Part shown: in pieces, positions 21,223 through 30,424 of the stretch
How positions within the stretch are numbered: position 1 is the stretch's first letter
Layout of the letters: the number at the start of each line of letters is the position of its first letter
Origin: Macrococcus epidermidis
GTDB lineage: Bacteria > Bacillota > Bacilli > Staphylococcales > Staphylococcaceae
Reading direction: 5' to 3'
Assembly: GCF_003259695.1 (NCBI RefSeq)
Contig: NZ_PZJH01000002.1
Span: forward strand, 150,090-214,089
DNA length: 64,000 nt
Notes under the pieces: model-generated
The model's input: the letters and a program-made list of their open reading frames with translations, nothing else
Databases searched by the model: none
What the model was told of the DNA's origin: nothing
Translations under genes and position numbers: made by a program

Positions 21223-22587
21223 ATGAAACAAATTAACTTTAACAAAAATGACGAATTACAAGGGACAGTAGTAGACTTAACGCATGAAGGATCTGGTGTT
21301 GTTAAGATTGACGATTATCCATTTTTCGTTGAAGGCGCATTACCAGGAGAAGACGTGACAATTAAAGTGATGAAAGTCGGTAAGACATTTGGATTTGCAC
21401 GTCTTGTGTCAGTTCAAAATGAAAGCCCAGACCGTGTCGCAGAGAAAGATATCGTTGGCCGTCAAATCGGAACGATGACATTACAACATTTATCATATCC
21501 AGCACAATTAAAGTTCAAACAACATTTAGTAGAAAGTGCATTTGAAAGATTGGGCAAGTTTAAAGGTGTAAAAGTAGCTGAAACTGTTGGAATGGAAGTG
21601 CCTTACGAATACCGTAATAAAGCGCAAATTCCAGTAAGAACTGTTAATGGCTTGCTTGAGACAGGATTCTTTAGAAAGAACAGTCATCAACTTGTGCCTG
21701 TTGAGAATTTCTATATTCAGCATAAAGCAATCGATGCAGCGATTGTGAAAGTAAGAGATATCTTACGTAAATATGATATTGTACCTTATAACGAGCGTAA
21801 CCATAACGGTGAAATCCGTCATATCGTAGTGAAACGTGGCCATTATACAGGACAATTAATGATCATATTAGTGACGAATAAAAAACGCCTGCAAAACATC
21901 GAATCAATTACACATGATATTGTGAACGAAATCGAAAATGTTGAAAGTGTTGTATTAAACTTTAATAACCAGGAAGGTAATGTGATTTTAGGACGTAATA
22001 ATACAGTACTACACGGTACGCCGTATTACACTGATAAGATGTTAGGACTAGAATTCAGAGTATCACCAAACTCATTCTTCCAGGTCAATACACCACAAGC
22101 TGAAGCGTTGTATCAATTAGCTTTAGAAGCAGCAGATTTAAATGGTACTGAAACAGTACTGGATGCATATTGTGGCATTGGAACGATTTCTTTAGCATTA
22201 GCACAGCAGGCGAAACAAGTCTATGCGATGGAAATTGTGCATGAATCAATTAAGATGGCGAAACAGAACGCTAAGATGAATGGCATTGATAATGTACATT
22301 TTGAGACAGGTGCAGCAGATGAAATCCTGCCGAAGTGGAGCGAGGAAGGCGTTAAGTTTGATGTAGCAGTAGTCGACCCACCACGAAAAGGATTAGACGA
22401 TGACTTTATTCAGACATTAATTGCACAAAACCCTAAAAAGATCGTCTATGTCAGCTGTAACCCGTCAACATGTGCGCGTGACTGCCGTAAATTTGCAGAT
22501 GCAGGATACAAGTTAGAAACAGTAAAACCAGTCGACTTATTCTCGCAAACGCCGCATGTAGAGTGTGTCGTTAGACTTACGAAGTAA
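21223..22587 (+). CDS. rlmCD: 23S rRNA (uracil-5-)-methyltransferase, RlmCD/RumA family, cysteine-less paralogue
   Basis: The 454-residue protein has a TRAM domain (residues about 8-65) and a SAM-binding methyltransferase domain (DAYCGIGTISLALA near 310), with VVDPPRKGLD and the catalytic-cysteine motif VSCNPSTCARD near 410. It corresponds to the RumA-type gene after dgkB in S. aureus. The Fe-S cluster region reads GRQIGTMTLQHLSY where relatives have CxxCGGCQLQHL, and the fourth cysteine region is ENFYIQH. All four cluster cysteines are therefore missing. A second paralogue at 45935 keeps them. A hairpin terminator follows. Confidence 0.92.
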   Translation: MKQINFNKNDELQGTVVDLTHEGSGVVKIDDYPFFVEGALPGEDVTIKVMKVGKTFGFARLVSVQNESPDRVAEKDIVGRQIGTMTLQHLSYPAQLKFKQHLVESAFERLGKFKGVKVAETVGMEVPYEYRNKAQIPVRTVNGLLETGFFRKNSHQLVPVENFYIQHKAIDAAIVKVRDILRKYDIVPYNERNHNGEIRHIVVKRGHYTGQLMIILVTNKKRLQNIESITHDIVNEIENVESVVLNFNNQEGNVILGRNNTVLHGTPYYTDKMLGLEFRVSPNSFFQVNTPQAEALYQLALEAADLNGTETVLDAYCGIGTISLALAQQAKQVYAMEIVHESIKMAKQNAKMNGIDNVHFETGAADEILPKWSEEGVKFDVAVVDPPRKGLDDDFIQTLIAQNPKKIVYVSCNPSTCARDCRKFADAGYKLETVKPVDLFSQTPHVECVVRLTK

Positions 22588-22597
22588 GCATTTTATT

Positions 22598-22625
22598 AAA
22601 GCCTTGTTATCAAGGCTTTTTATTT
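22598..22625 (+). terminator. rlmCD paralogue 1 terminator
   Basis: The stem AAAGCCTTG/CAAGGCTTT with loop TTAT is followed by TTTTATTTTA. Confidence 0.85.
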
Positions 22626-22720
22626 TATTGAACTTTAGATAAAAACTAAATATAAAATCTTAACAAACGGTTCTTCTATTCTATAAAAATACACTTGATA
22701 ATCTATTAAGGAGAGAAAAT

Positions 22721-23218
22721 ATGAATATAATATTAAAAAGTACCTTCAAAAAATATGAATCGATGTCAGAGATACTAGTACCTAAACTTGTAAAAATTTT
22801 GTTGAGTCTTGATAACCTTGAAAAAGAGATTTATGAGCGAAGTAAAATAGAATTAAGTGAATACCAAGATGGTTATGGAAACTTTAAAGAAGAATATCAT
22901 CCGAAATCGAAAGCACTATTCAAAGAATTAAATGAAAAGCATCATGAAATAATTAAAGATAATGTTAGCGAAAAACTTAAGTCGATCAGTTATGGGGGCA
23001 GTTACGGCAAACCAAGCGAATATTTTTATATTCAAGATGATAATCTGGATATCTACTTTACAATGCGAAAAAAAGATATGGCTACTATTGTAATTTATTA
23101 TGAATATGCTCTTAAAAAGAAGCATAAATTTATTTTTAGATTGATTGATAACAAATGGTTAATTGACGAGAAATATTACGGCTTTAGTGATAAGTCATGG
23201 TATAAAAATGGTATATAG
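22721..23218 (+). CDS. Orphan NTF2-fold immunity-like protein (RhsIA-type)
   Basis: The 165-residue soluble protein resembles, in its C-terminal half, NTF2-fold immunity proteins of polymorphic toxin systems. The cues are YGKPSEYFYIQDD, then DIYFTMRKKD, a KKHKFIFRLIDNKWLIDEK block and the YYGFSDKSWYKNGI ending. The N-terminal half (about 1-85) is charged and helical. It has its own ribosome site (AAGGAGAG), and a terminator precedes it. No Rhs, LXG or WXG100 toxin gene is near, so it would be an orphan immunity gene. Family assignment is from memory of the motif pattern and needs a profile search. Confidence 0.5.
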   Translation: MNIILKSTFKKYESMSEILVPKLVKILLSLDNLEKEIYERSKIELSEYQDGYGNFKEEYHPKSKALFKELNEKHHEIIKDNVSEKLKSISYGGSYGKPSEYFYIQDDNLDIYFTMRKKDMATIVIYYEYALKKKHKFIFRLIDNKWLIDEKYYGFSDKSWYKNGI

Positions 23219-23267
23219 AAATAATTATTTTTGGATATTAATAAATAATTCTGAAATACTTATTGAT

Positions 23268-23296
23268 TAAAGCTCTTCAAATGGGCTTTTTTTATT
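23268..23296 (+). terminator. Weak terminator after the immunity-like gene
   Basis: A short imperfect hairpin, AAGCTC and GGGCTT, is followed by seven or more T residues (AAAGCTCTTCAAATGGGCTT then TTTTT). Confidence 0.5.
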
Positions 23297-23402
23297 GGAA
23301 AATTTTTATAGGACATTTGTACAAGTAATGTGAATTGATTTTAAAGTAGTCAGGCTTTATCATGTAGCTACTAAATGATTTATGAAAAGTAAAGGAGAAG
23401 CT

Positions 23403-24734
23403 ATGACAAATAATAAGCAGATGTTGTTAGGTTTAGGATTTACCGGTACGTTTGGTGCGAACGGAAAGGCCTGGATGAGTGAAGATGTTAATGTAAGTAC
23501 GTATCCTGATATTGAAGCGGATATTCGCTACGCACAGATGGCTGAAAAGGGTAAATTTCAATTTATCTTTATCGGTGATTTTCCTGGCGCAGTCCCTAAT
23601 GATAACCGTGATGTACCAGGTATGACATTAGAGCCAATTATTACTTCTACTGCTATATTAAGAGCTACAAAGCATATTGGTGTTGCCAATACTGTACATA
23701 CGCAGTGGAATACTCCATATACTGTAGCCCGTCAATTTAAAGGTCTGGATTTAATGAGTGGTGGTCGTATCGCCTGGAATGCAGTAACAGGTTCAAGTCC
23801 TCAAGTCGCTGAAAACTTTGGCGTAACATTAATGGATCGACAAGCACGTTATGAAAGTCATTATGAATTTGTTGACATGGTACAACATTTCTGGGGGACT
23901 TGGGGTAAAGATGCATTGAAAGCGGATAAAACGCGTGGTGTATTTGCTGATTATAATCAAGTTAAAAAAGTATATTTAAATGGTAGGTATCATCAGGCGA
24001 ATGGTGCATTACCGATGCCACCATCACCACAAGGTCAACCCGTAATCTTCCATTCTGGTGGTTCTCCAGCAAGTATTGCTTTTGCAGGACGTTATGCTAA
24101 TGCGATGATTGGTGAAGTATGGACGATTGAACAGGGCATTGAAACACGTAATGCTTTACGCCAGGCAGCAATAGATGCTGGTAGAAATCCGGATGAGATT
24201 AAATTTATTGCAGGATTAATGCCGGTTGTTGCAGATAGTAAACGAGAGGCATTAGATCGTCATGCCAAATTTATGGACGAAAGTTTAGTCTATCAACGTG
24301 TTCAACATATTAGTATGGTTTTAGGTATTAGATTATCACCAACAGATTTAGAAAAGCCGATTCCTCATGAACTTCTGGATAGAGTAGAGATTGATGCATA
24401 CTCAGATCCTCGCATTGAAAATGTATTAAAAGTTGCACGAGAAGGTTGGTCATTGCGTGATATTATCTATCATTCTGTTATTGATTATCATCCAGTAACT
24501 TTAGGTGAGGCGAAAGAAACAGCGGATCATTTAACAGAGTGGTTTGAAGCGGGTGCAGCAGATGGCTTCTGGATTATACCAGATGTATTTGAAACAGATT
24601 TAGCACGATTTGTAGATGAAGTTGTTCCAATTTTACAGGAACGTGGTGTCTTCCATAAAGATTATGAAGGAAGTACGTTGAGAGAACATTTAGGGGTACC
24701 GTATCAATATGGTTTAGATGAGAGATTGAAATAG
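23403..24734 (+). CDS. NtaA/SnaA/DszA-family FMN-dependent monooxygenase
   Basis: The 443-residue flavin-dependent monooxygenase belongs to the bacterial luciferase superfamily, NtaA/SnaA/DszA (nitrilotriacetate monooxygenase) group. Characteristic segments are FIGDFPGAVPND-like near residue 60, NTVHTQWNTPYTVARQFKGL near 100, GRIAWNAVTGSSPQVAENFG near 123 and the VIFHSGGSPASIAFAGRYA block near 220. Such enzymes use FMNH2 from a partner reductase; none is encoded next to it. The substrate is unknown, commonly an organosulfur or aminopolycarboxylate compound. The start at 23403 follows AAAGGAGAAG. Confidence 0.85.
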   Translation: MTNNKQMLLGLGFTGTFGANGKAWMSEDVNVSTYPDIEADIRYAQMAEKGKFQFIFIGDFPGAVPNDNRDVPGMTLEPIITSTAILRATKHIGVANTVHTQWNTPYTVARQFKGLDLMSGGRIAWNAVTGSSPQVAENFGVTLMDRQARYESHYEFVDMVQHFWGTWGKDALKADKTRGVFADYNQVKKVYLNGRYHQANGALPMPPSPQGQPVIFHSGGSPASIAFAGRYANAMIGEVWTIEQGIETRNALRQAAIDAGRNPDEIKFIAGLMPVVADSKREALDRHAKFMDESLVYQRVQHISMVLGIRLSPTDLEKPIPHELLDRVEIDAYSDPRIENVLKVAREGWSLRDIIYHSVIDYHPVTLGEAKETADHLTEWFEAGAADGFWIIPDVFETDLARFVDEVVPILQERGVFHKDYEGSTLREHLGVPYQYGLDERLK

Positions 24735-24749
24735 ATTTAGTTATTCAAG

Positions 24750-24776
24750 CACAGACTTTTGTAGTCTGTGTTTTTT
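24750..24776 (+). terminator. Monooxygenase gene terminator
   Basis: The perfect stem CACAGACT/AGTCTGTG with a TTTGT-type loop is followed by TTTTTT. Confidence 0.9.
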
Positions 24777-24795
24777 GTTATGTGGCTGTTTTCAC

Positions 24796-24839
24796 AAGCG
24801 GTAGTATTAAAGAAATACAACCGCTTCCACACGGAAGTA
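24796..24839. other. Two adjacent hairpins upstream of dinB
   Basis: A 13-bp stem with one mismatch (AAGCGGTAGTATT at 24796-24808 and AATACAACCGCTT at 24814-24826, 5-base loop) is directly followed by a short CTTCC/GGAAG hairpin. Neither has a T tract. They may be an operator or a structured RNA element. Confidence 0.4.
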
Positions 24840-24907
24840 TCCCGAATTATCTTCTCACGCACTTTTCATATATAATTAAAGTACTAGAAAATTAAAGAAG
24901 TGATAAT

Positions 24908-25975
24908 ATGGAGAGAAGAATCATTCACATCGATATGGATGCATTCTATGCACAAGTTGAGCAGCGGGATAATCCTGAGCTTAAAGGTAAACCTGTTATC
25001 GTTGGTGGAAAGAGTCGCAATCGTGGTGTTGTGGCAACGGCGAGTTACGAAGCGCGTAAATTTGGTGTGCATAGTGCCATGCCTACTGCACGTGCACATC
25101 AGTTGTGTCCAGACGGCTATTATGTAAGTCCTAGATTTGATGTATATAAAGAAGTGTCGAGTCAAATAATGTCGATATTTAAAGGCTACACTGATATTGT
25201 ACAACCAGTATCACTAGATGAAGCGTATTTAGATATAACACATCTTGTACGTAAAGATCTTGGTGCAAGTCAAATTGCAGCTTTTATTAAAAGAGATATT
25301 ATGACTGCTACAAATCTAACGTGTTCAGCTGGTGTTTCTTATAATAAATTTTTAGCGAAGATTGCCTCAGGTATGAATAAGCCAAATGGTTTAACAGTTA
25401 TCCATTACGGGAATGTTGAACAGATATTATCTGACCTTCCAATCGGTGAATTTCCTGGTGTAGGGAAAGTGACAGAGGAGAAGATGCAAAGACTTAAGAT
25501 AATGAACGGCAAAGATTTACGTGATAAATCTGAACTTGAGTTAATTGAATTATTCGGTAAGAAAGGCAGTAGTTTGTACCAAAAAGCACGAGGTATTGGC
25601 TCTGACATAATAAATATGGACCGAGTAAGAAAATCAATTGGTAAGGAATCAACATTTTCTCATGATATTCAGGATGAAGCGTTTATTTTACAGACAATGC
25701 GCACGCACTCAGAAAAAGTAGCATTAAAACTTCAGGACTTAAACAAAGTAAGTGATACGATCACCGTCAAAATAAAAACTAGTGACTTTGAATCACATAC
25801 AAAGCAAACAAAAATAATAGACTTTACAGATCAAGCGGATACCATTTATAATACAGCTGTGTTATTATATACTGACCTAAAAGAGGAGTTTAACAATATA
25901 CGTTTAGTAGGCGTCTCTGTGGGTAATTTAAAAAATAAAGTGTATGAAAATCTAACAATATATGATTTTCTTTAG
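24908..25975 (+). CDS. dinB: DNA polymerase IV (DinB)
   Basis: The 355-residue Y-family translesion polymerase has palm motifs [17 protein letters not shown] at the N terminus and [12 protein letters not shown] near residue 100, [21 protein letters not shown] near 143, a helix-hairpin-helix thumb ([12 protein letters not shown] near 185) and a little-finger domain to the end. No canonical C-terminal clamp-binding peptide is obvious, though the last residues are LTIYDFL. I see no LexA box of the CGAACNNNNGTTCG type just upstream. A small membrane gene follows 15 bases later. Confidence 0.95.
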   Translation: MERRIIHIDMDAFYAQVEQRDNPELKGKPVIVGGKSRNRGVVATASYEARKFGVHSAMPTARAHQLCPDGYYVSPRFDVYKEVSSQIMSIFKGYTDIVQPVSLDEAYLDITHLVRKDLGASQIAAFIKRDIMTATNLTCSAGVSYNKFLAKIASGMNKPNGLTVIHYGNVEQILSDLPIGEFPGVGKVTEEKMQRLKIMNGKDLRDKSELELIELFGKKGSSLYQKARGIGSDIINMDRVRKSIGKESTFSHDIQDEAFILQTMRTHSEKVALKLQDLNKVSDTITVKIKTSDFESHTKQTKIIDFTDQADTIYNTAVLLYTDLKEEFNNIRLVGVSVGNLKNKVYENLTIYDFL

Positions 25976-25990
25976 AAATGAGGAAGTATT

Positions 25991-26206
25991 ATGAAATTTA
26001 AATTTGCAATCATTGGTATAACTGCACTTCTCATTATGATGTATATTATGGAAACAGTAGAACACGGTTTTAAGGTGTTGCCGCTTATCGGTATTATTTT
26101 AGTTGCAGGATTTTTATTCTGGATTGATCATAAATTAGAACGACCAGTGAACCGTCACACCATTAAAAAGACTATCAAAAATAACACGACTACTCATAAG
26201 AAGTAG
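25991..26206 (+). CDS. Small membrane protein downstream of dinB
   Basis: The 71-residue protein has two hydrophobic helices (about 3-20 and 29-47) and a basic hydrophilic tail rich in Lys, Thr and His. The ribosome site GAGGAAG is good. It shares the dinB transcript and ends in a strong terminator. I do not recognise a characterised family. Confidence 0.75.
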   Translation: MKFKFAIIGITALLIMMYIMETVEHGFKVLPLIGIILVAGFLFWIDHKLERPVNRHTIKKTIKNNTTTHKK

Positions 26207-26217
26207 TCGTGTTTTTA
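26183..26217. terminator. Bidirectional terminator after the dinB operon
   Basis: The perfect 12-bp stem AACACGACTACT/AGTAGTCGTGTT is followed by TTTTATAT. The converging exonuclease gene ends within it. Confidence 0.88.
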
Positions 26218-27114
26218 TATTGATTGATAAAAAGCAATCATCTGCTGTAATTTATCGTCGCTCATAATAGTAATATCGTGTCCTAAAGCAATCTTATTTC
26301 GGACAACACCTTCTTTTTTAGAAGGTTTATCGGTCTTTTGTCTTCCTCTGATTAATATGTCTGCCTGCTCGATATCATCTGTATAATTACCACCGTTATC
26401 AACGATATACTGCACAATATGTTTTCTTGTTTTATGAAGTGTTCCTGTAATTGCAATTTGTTTATTATAAAAAGGATGACTTTTGTCAATTACTGCTGTA
26501 GTAGATTTTATACTGCTTAATTCGCGGTGATAGCGTGACATGCTTTGGTTTTTCGTAGTAGTCGAAATGCTTTTGATATATTTTTTTCGGCGTTTCGTTG
26601 AAAAGTATTCTTCAAGGTCTGTATAATGTTTCAGCAATCTTACTGTAATCATTGCACATGCCTTAGCATCATTTAAGGCATGATGATGCCCGTAGAAATC
26701 CAGTTTATAATAGGCCATCATATTCTTTAAACTATAGCTATGATTCTTTATCGTATCTCTCGCCATAATGACCGAACAGAAATATGGCAGTGTCGGCATA
26801 TCGAAATGATATTTTTTTATAGAAGCATGTAATACTTTCATGTCAAATTGCGCGAAATGTGCTACGACCGGAAGATCACCGATAAAATCGAGCATATATG
26901 GATAAACATGTTCAAAGGTTGGTGCGTCCTGAACGTCATCTTCATGTATACCATGGACCTGAATGTTAGATGCGCTAAAATAAGTTTCAGGATTTACTAA
27001 TGTATAAAAAGTTTCAGTCATCATATTATCGATGACTTTTACCATACCGACGCTACAAATTGAAGCGGGATTCCCATTAGCTGTTTCAAAATCTAATGCT
27101 ATAAATGAATTCAT
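26215..27114 (-). CDS. DEDDh 3'-5' exonuclease with C-terminal BRCT domain
   Basis: The 299-residue protein has an N-terminal DnaQ/PolC-epsilon-like exonuclease domain (residues about 1-165). Metal ligands are visible in FIALDFETANG (Asp, Glu), VVAHFAQFDMKVL (Asp) and GHHHALNDAKA (His, Asp). A BRCT domain occupies about 210-295 (YNKQIAITGTLHKTRKHIVQYI). The fusion suggests proofreading-like or repair exonuclease activity targeted by the BRCT domain. It is not PolC, which is far longer. It stands as a single gene between the dinB and feo operons. Confidence 0.88.
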   Translation of the reverse strand: MNSFIALDFETANGNPASICSVGMVKVIDNMMTETFYTLVNPETYFSASNIQVHGIHEDDVQDAPTFEHVYPYMLDFIGDLPVVAHFAQFDMKVLHASIKKYHFDMPTLPYFCSVIMARDTIKNHSYSLKNMMAYYKLDFYGHHHALNDAKACAMITVRLLKHYTDLEEYFSTKRRKKYIKSISTTTKNQSMSRYHRELSSIKSTTAVIDKSHPFYNKQIAITGTLHKTRKHIVQYIVDNGGNYTDDIEQADILIRGRQKTDKPSKKEGVVRNKIALGHDITIMSDDKLQQMIAFYQSI

Positions 27115-27163
27115 ATCGTTTACCTCGATTAATAATTATGATGTATTTTAACATGTATTACGC

Positions 27164-27201
27164 AAAAAAATAACTAGACTGCCTAATAGGCAATCTAGTT
27201 A
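27164..27201 (-). terminator. feo operon terminator
   Basis: On the minus strand a long stem, TAACTAGATTGCC/GGCAGTCTAGTTA with one mismatch, is followed by seven U residues (complement of 27164-27170). Confidence 0.88.
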
Positions 27202-27372
27202 CTTCTTTACATTATCAAAATTAATTTGATGCAGATTATCACAACCACAGCTGTCGTTTAGATCACAACTGTTGCACTTACCGGCTTTAGATTTCTTAAA
27301 GAACTTATAAAGCGTATAAGTTGCATATCCAAATATTAGAATGAACAGTAATACGTTGATAAGTATTGACAT
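27199..27372 (-). CDS. FeoB-associated Cys-rich membrane protein
   Basis: The 57-residue protein has one N-terminal transmembrane helix (about 4-22) and a cysteine-rich C terminus (CNSCDLNDSCGCDNLHQ). This is the pattern of the FeoB-associated Cys-rich family found after feoB in Firmicutes. The start at 27372 is chosen from the AGGAGG just upstream and the direct hydrophobic start MSILINVLLF; a longer frame would run into feoB. It lies 11 bases downstream of the feoB stop. It may aid ferrous iron transport in place of FeoC. Confidence 0.85.
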   Translation of the reverse strand: MSILINVLLFILIFGYATYTLYKFFKKSKAGKCNSCDLNDSCGCDNLHQINFDNVKK

Positions 27373-27383
27373 AAGCTTTCCTC

Positions 27384-29378
27384 CTAAAGAAATAATCTGC
27401 CGATTTGATATACAGCCATCGTTAATAAATACGCAGTCGCGATAGGATATAGCATCGCTATAAAAGTCCATTTCCATGATGACGTTTCTTTACGTATTGC
27501 AGCAACTGTTGATAGACATGGTATATAAAGTAATATAAAAAGCATAAATGCATACGCAGTAAGCGGTGTAAACTGTGCGTGGATCATAGAGACGAGGGCA
27601 TCGTCTTTTACTGCATAGATAATGGCCATCGCACTTACGATAACTTCTTTTGCTAGAAATCCCGGAATAAGTGTTGCGCCTGCCTGCCATGAACTGAATC
27701 CAAGTGGAATTAGCAGTGGTGCAATAAATCCTCCAATCATCGCTAGGAAACTGTCATCAACATCTACATTTAATCCTCCTGGTCCTGCATAATTAAGTAG
27801 CCAGATAAGCACAGACCCACCAAAGATAAATGTACCTGCTTTCTTAACAAATCCTTTTCCTTTTTCCCATGTACTTCTCCACAGTGTTTTAAGTGAAGGG
27901 AGACGATAAGGCGGCAGCTCTACAATAAAGATGGAAGTATCGTTTTTGAGCACTGTCTTCGATAAAATAAAGCTTACCATTAACGCTACGATGATACCGA
28001 TTAAATAAAGACTGAGTACCACAAGTGCCTGATGTTCTTTAAAGAATACACCAGCAAATAATGCGTATACCGGTAATCTTGCGGAACATGACATAAACGG
28101 TGCAATAAGTATGGTTGTAAGTCTTTCTTTTTCTTCTTCAATGCTTCTAGCGGCCATAATCCCAGGAACATTACAGCCGAAACCAATAATCATAGGAATA
28201 AATGATTTACCGTTTAGTCCAAACATCTCCATCACTCGGTCCATAATGACAGCGATACGCGCCATATATCCTGAGTCTTCAAGCAAAGAAATAAAGAAGA
28301 ATAAGACAAGGATTTGCGGTACAAATACTAATACACCACCAACCCCAGCAATAATACCATCCGTCACTAAATCTTGTAGGAAAGGCATAACACCAAGTGA
28401 TTGCATTACATTTTTTACAGTATCCGTTAATGGACCGGCAAAGAAACTGTCAAGTTGATCTGAAAGTGGGGTACCAATCCATGTAAACGTCGTCTGGAAG
28501 ATGAGCCACATTAAAAATAAAAATATCGGTATACCAAATATGCGATGCGTCACAATACGATCTAGACGTTCTGTAAGAAATTGCTTATCTTCATCAGGAT
28601 ATGTGATAACATCAGTTAGTACTTGCTCAATGAACTGTATACGTGCGTGATGGATACGTGATTTAACACTTGTAGTGAGTTCATTTTCCAATTGGTTTCT
28701 AATCGGTATCAGTTGTTTAAGCGTATCCTGATCCAGATAAGATTCAACAACCGGATTACCCAATAAAAATTGAATAGCAAGGAAACGATAACGTTTTCGC
28801 TCAATTGATAAATTATCAGGTAATATTTGAATAACTGTTGCTATTGCAGATTCAATCGGTGCATCATACGTTATTTTAAGCGGACGGTTAGCAGATAATG
28901 TATCATCCAGTGCATGTAACACATCTGTTGAACCTCTGCCTGTTCGTGCGACAACTGGAATAATCGGTGTCTTCAACTTTCTCATTAATAAATCAATGTT
29001 AATATGGATACCACGTTTTGTTGCAACATCGACCATATTTAATCCAATCATCATCGGTGCACCGTATTCCATAAGCTGGACAGTTAACAGTAGATTACGT
29101 TTCAGTTGTGCGGCATCGATTATATTAATCATACCTTCAAAATGTTCATTCAATAAAAAATTTGTTACCACTGTTTCATCTTTAGAAAGAGGTAACAAAT
29201 CATAGATGCCGGGTAAATCAATAAGATTACCTGTTTTATTCTTTAAAGTACCCATCTTTTTCTCAACAGTGACTCCGCTCCAGTTACCGACATACTCATA
29301 ACTGCCTGTCAGTGCATTAAACAGTGAAGTTTTCCCTACATTTGGATTACCTAGTATACAGAATGCTCTACTATTCAT
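27384..29378 (-). CDS. feoB: Ferrous iron transporter FeoB
   Basis: The 664-residue Fe(II) transporter combines an N-terminal GTPase with a multi-helix membrane domain. G1 GNPNVGKTS is near residue 8, G3 [10 protein letters not shown] near 51, and G4 NMVD near 112. Gate-like repeated segments [20 protein letters not shown] and the [19 protein letters not shown] region lie in the transmembrane half. The start ATG at 29378 overlaps the feoA stop by eight bases, arguing for coupling, and gives the canonical [13 protein letters not shown] start. Control is probably by the Fur box upstream of feoA. Confidence 0.95.
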   Translation of the reverse strand: MNSRAFCILGNPNVGKTSLFNALTGSYEYVGNWSGVTVEKKMGTLKNKTGNLIDLPGIYDLLPLSKDETVVTNFLLNEHFEGMINIIDAAQLKRNLLLTVQLMEYGAPMMIGLNMVDVATKRGIHINIDLLMRKLKTPIIPVVARTGRGSTDVLHALDDTLSANRPLKITYDAPIESAIATVIQILPDNLSIERKRYRFLAIQFLLGNPVVESYLDQDTLKQLIPIRNQLENELTTSVKSRIHHARIQFIEQVLTDVITYPDEDKQFLTERLDRIVTHRIFGIPIFLFLMWLIFQTTFTWIGTPLSDQLDSFFAGPLTDTVKNVMQSLGVMPFLQDLVTDGIIAGVGGVLVFVPQILVLFFFISLLEDSGYMARIAVIMDRVMEMFGLNGKSFIPMIIGFGCNVPGIMAARSIEEEKERLTTILIAPFMSCSARLPVYALFAGVFFKEHQALVVLSLYLIGIIVALMVSFILSKTVLKNDTSIFIVELPPYRLPSLKTLWRSTWEKGKGFVKKAGTFIFGGSVLIWLLNYAGPGGLNVDVDDSFLAMIGGFIAPLLIPLGFSSWQAGATLIPGFLAKEVIVSAMAIIYAVKDDALVSMIHAQFTPLTAYAFMLFILLYIPCLSTVAAIRKETSSWKWTFIAMLYPIATAYLLTMAVYQIGRLFL

Positions 29379-29607
29379 GAACTTGCTCCAGCATGATTTT
29401 ACAAGCATCACAATTGCGGATACAAACATGTTGACCATTGATATCTAAAGTGCAGGGACCTTTAAATAAACTTTTTTGTCGCACTTTAATTTCACTACCT
29501 TCAGTGAAACCTAATGCATGTAATCGATGCATCACCATCGCATTGTCAAATAGCATCGATTTTATTTTATATGTTGTGCCGAGTGTAGCGTTTGCGACAT
29601 GAATCAT
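29371..29607 (-). CDS. feoA: Ferrous iron transport protein FeoA
   Basis: The 78-residue SH3-like protein works with FeoB in Fe(II) uptake. Features are [20 protein letters not shown] (residues about 28-47), then [19 protein letters not shown]. The start at 29607 is preceded by GAAGGTG at a six-base spacing. Longer in-frame starts would extend into the ferritin terminator and are rejected. feoA, feoB and the Cys-rich gene form one operon. Confidence 0.93.
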   Translation of the reverse strand: MIHVANATLGTTYKIKSMLFDNAMVMHRLHALGFTEGSEIKVRQKSLFKGPCTLDINGQHVCIRNCDACKIMLEQVHE

Positions 29608-29629
29608 TATGACACCTTCTTTAATTGAT

Positions 29630-29644
29630 TGATATTGATTATCA
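29630..29644 (-). promoter_or_regulatory. Fur box upstream of feoA
   Basis: Plus-strand TGATATTGATTATCA differs from the Fur 7-1-7 consensus TGATAATNATTATCA at one position. It lies 23 bases upstream of the feoA start. A possible promoter (TTGTAT, 17 bases, TAAGCT on the minus strand) ends just before it. Iron repression of feo is expected. Confidence 0.7.
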
Positions 29645-29707
29645 TTTACGAATAGCTTATCACGCCATTTTATATAATACAAGTAGGGGATTACCCTAAT
29701 TTTGACA

Positions 29708-29733
29708 AAATAAAAACACCTCATAAGAGGTGT
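29708..29733 (-). terminator. Ferritin gene terminator
   Basis: On the minus strand the stem ACACCTC/GAGGTGT with loop TTAT is followed by TTTTATTTTG. It separates ferritin from the feo operon. Confidence 0.85.
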
Positions 29734-29746
29734 AGAGCATAACTGA

Positions 29747-30250
29747 TTATTCTTCTTCACTAAAGTTACGTTTACCGAGTTCTTTCTCATATAAATATAA
29801 TGCATTTGCATCGTCTTTAATGCGTCTGATGTAATCAATGTGCTTTTTAAACATCGCTTCTTCCTCAACCTGTTCGTCTAAGAACCAGTTTAAGAACGAG
29901 ATCGTTGAGAATTCCTTATCATTCTTAGCAAGTTCCGCTAAATTGTAAAAGTTTGCAGTCACTTGTTGTTCTTGTGCAAGTCCTGCTTCAAAGGTATCTA
30001 AAACACTTGAAAATTCTGTCTTTGGTGCAGGGATTTCTGAGAACTTGGCATGTTGATCGCGGTCATTTAAATAATTATAGATTTTTGTACCATGGAATCT
30101 TTCCTCAGCAGCTTGCTGTTCATAAAAGTTAGCAAACCCGTCATAACTTTCTTTAGCACAATATGCAGCCATTGCCATGTATGCATGTGCTGCTGCGAAT
30201 TCCTCGTTCATCTGTTTATTTAATGCGGCAGTCAATTCTGTTGATAACAT
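29747..30250 (-). CDS. ftnA: Non-heme ferritin FtnA
   Basis: The 167-residue ferritin stores iron as a 24-mer shell and detoxifies Fe(II). Ferroxidase-centre ligands are visible: Glu in [17 protein letters not shown] (residues about 15-31), EERFHG near 50 and the EQQ region near 94, with [16 protein letters not shown] near 125. The start at 30250 follows GGAGGG and gives the usual [13 protein letters not shown] start. The upstream in-frame extension is not conserved. It is followed by feoAB on the same strand, so storage and uptake genes sit together. Confidence 0.94.
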   Translation of the reverse strand: MLSTELTAALNKQMNEEFAAAHAYMAMAAYCAKESYDGFANFYEQQAAEERFHGTKIYNYLNDRDQHAKFSEIPAPKTEFSSVLDTFEAGLAQEQQVTANFYNLAELAKNDKEFSTISFLNWFLDEQVEEEAMFKKHIDYIRRIKDDANALYLYEKELGKRNFSEEE

Positions 30251-30279
30251 AGATATTCCCTCCAATTTTAAGATAAATT

Positions 30280-30294
30280 CATTATAATATAATG
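30280..30294 (-). promoter_or_regulatory. 15-bp palindrome at the ferritin promoter
   Basis: A perfect 7-1-7 inverted repeat, CATTATA-A-TATAATG, contains a minus-strand TATAAT -10 hexamer. It is PerR/Fur-like in layout but only an approximate match to the PerR consensus TTATAATNATTATAA. It may simply be a symmetrical -10 region. Confidence 0.35.
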
Positions 30295-30424
30295 TAAAAA
30301 GATTAGATAATAATATCATTGGTAATTAATAGATTATCATCCATACATTTTTTTATTCGCAACAAATATTTATACTAATTATTTATGAAGTGATATAATA
30401 AATTGTTGAAATTAGGAGGTTACT

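Noticed and set aside
23311..23330. Partial palindrome around TTGTACAA before the monooxygenase gene
   Set aside because: Only eight central bases are symmetrical and the outer arms fit with gaps, so chance is a sufficient explanation.
30301..30325. Fur box upstream of ferritin (GATAAT/ATCATT pattern)
   Set aside because: Spacing between the half sites is wrong for the 7-1-7 consensus and two positions fail.
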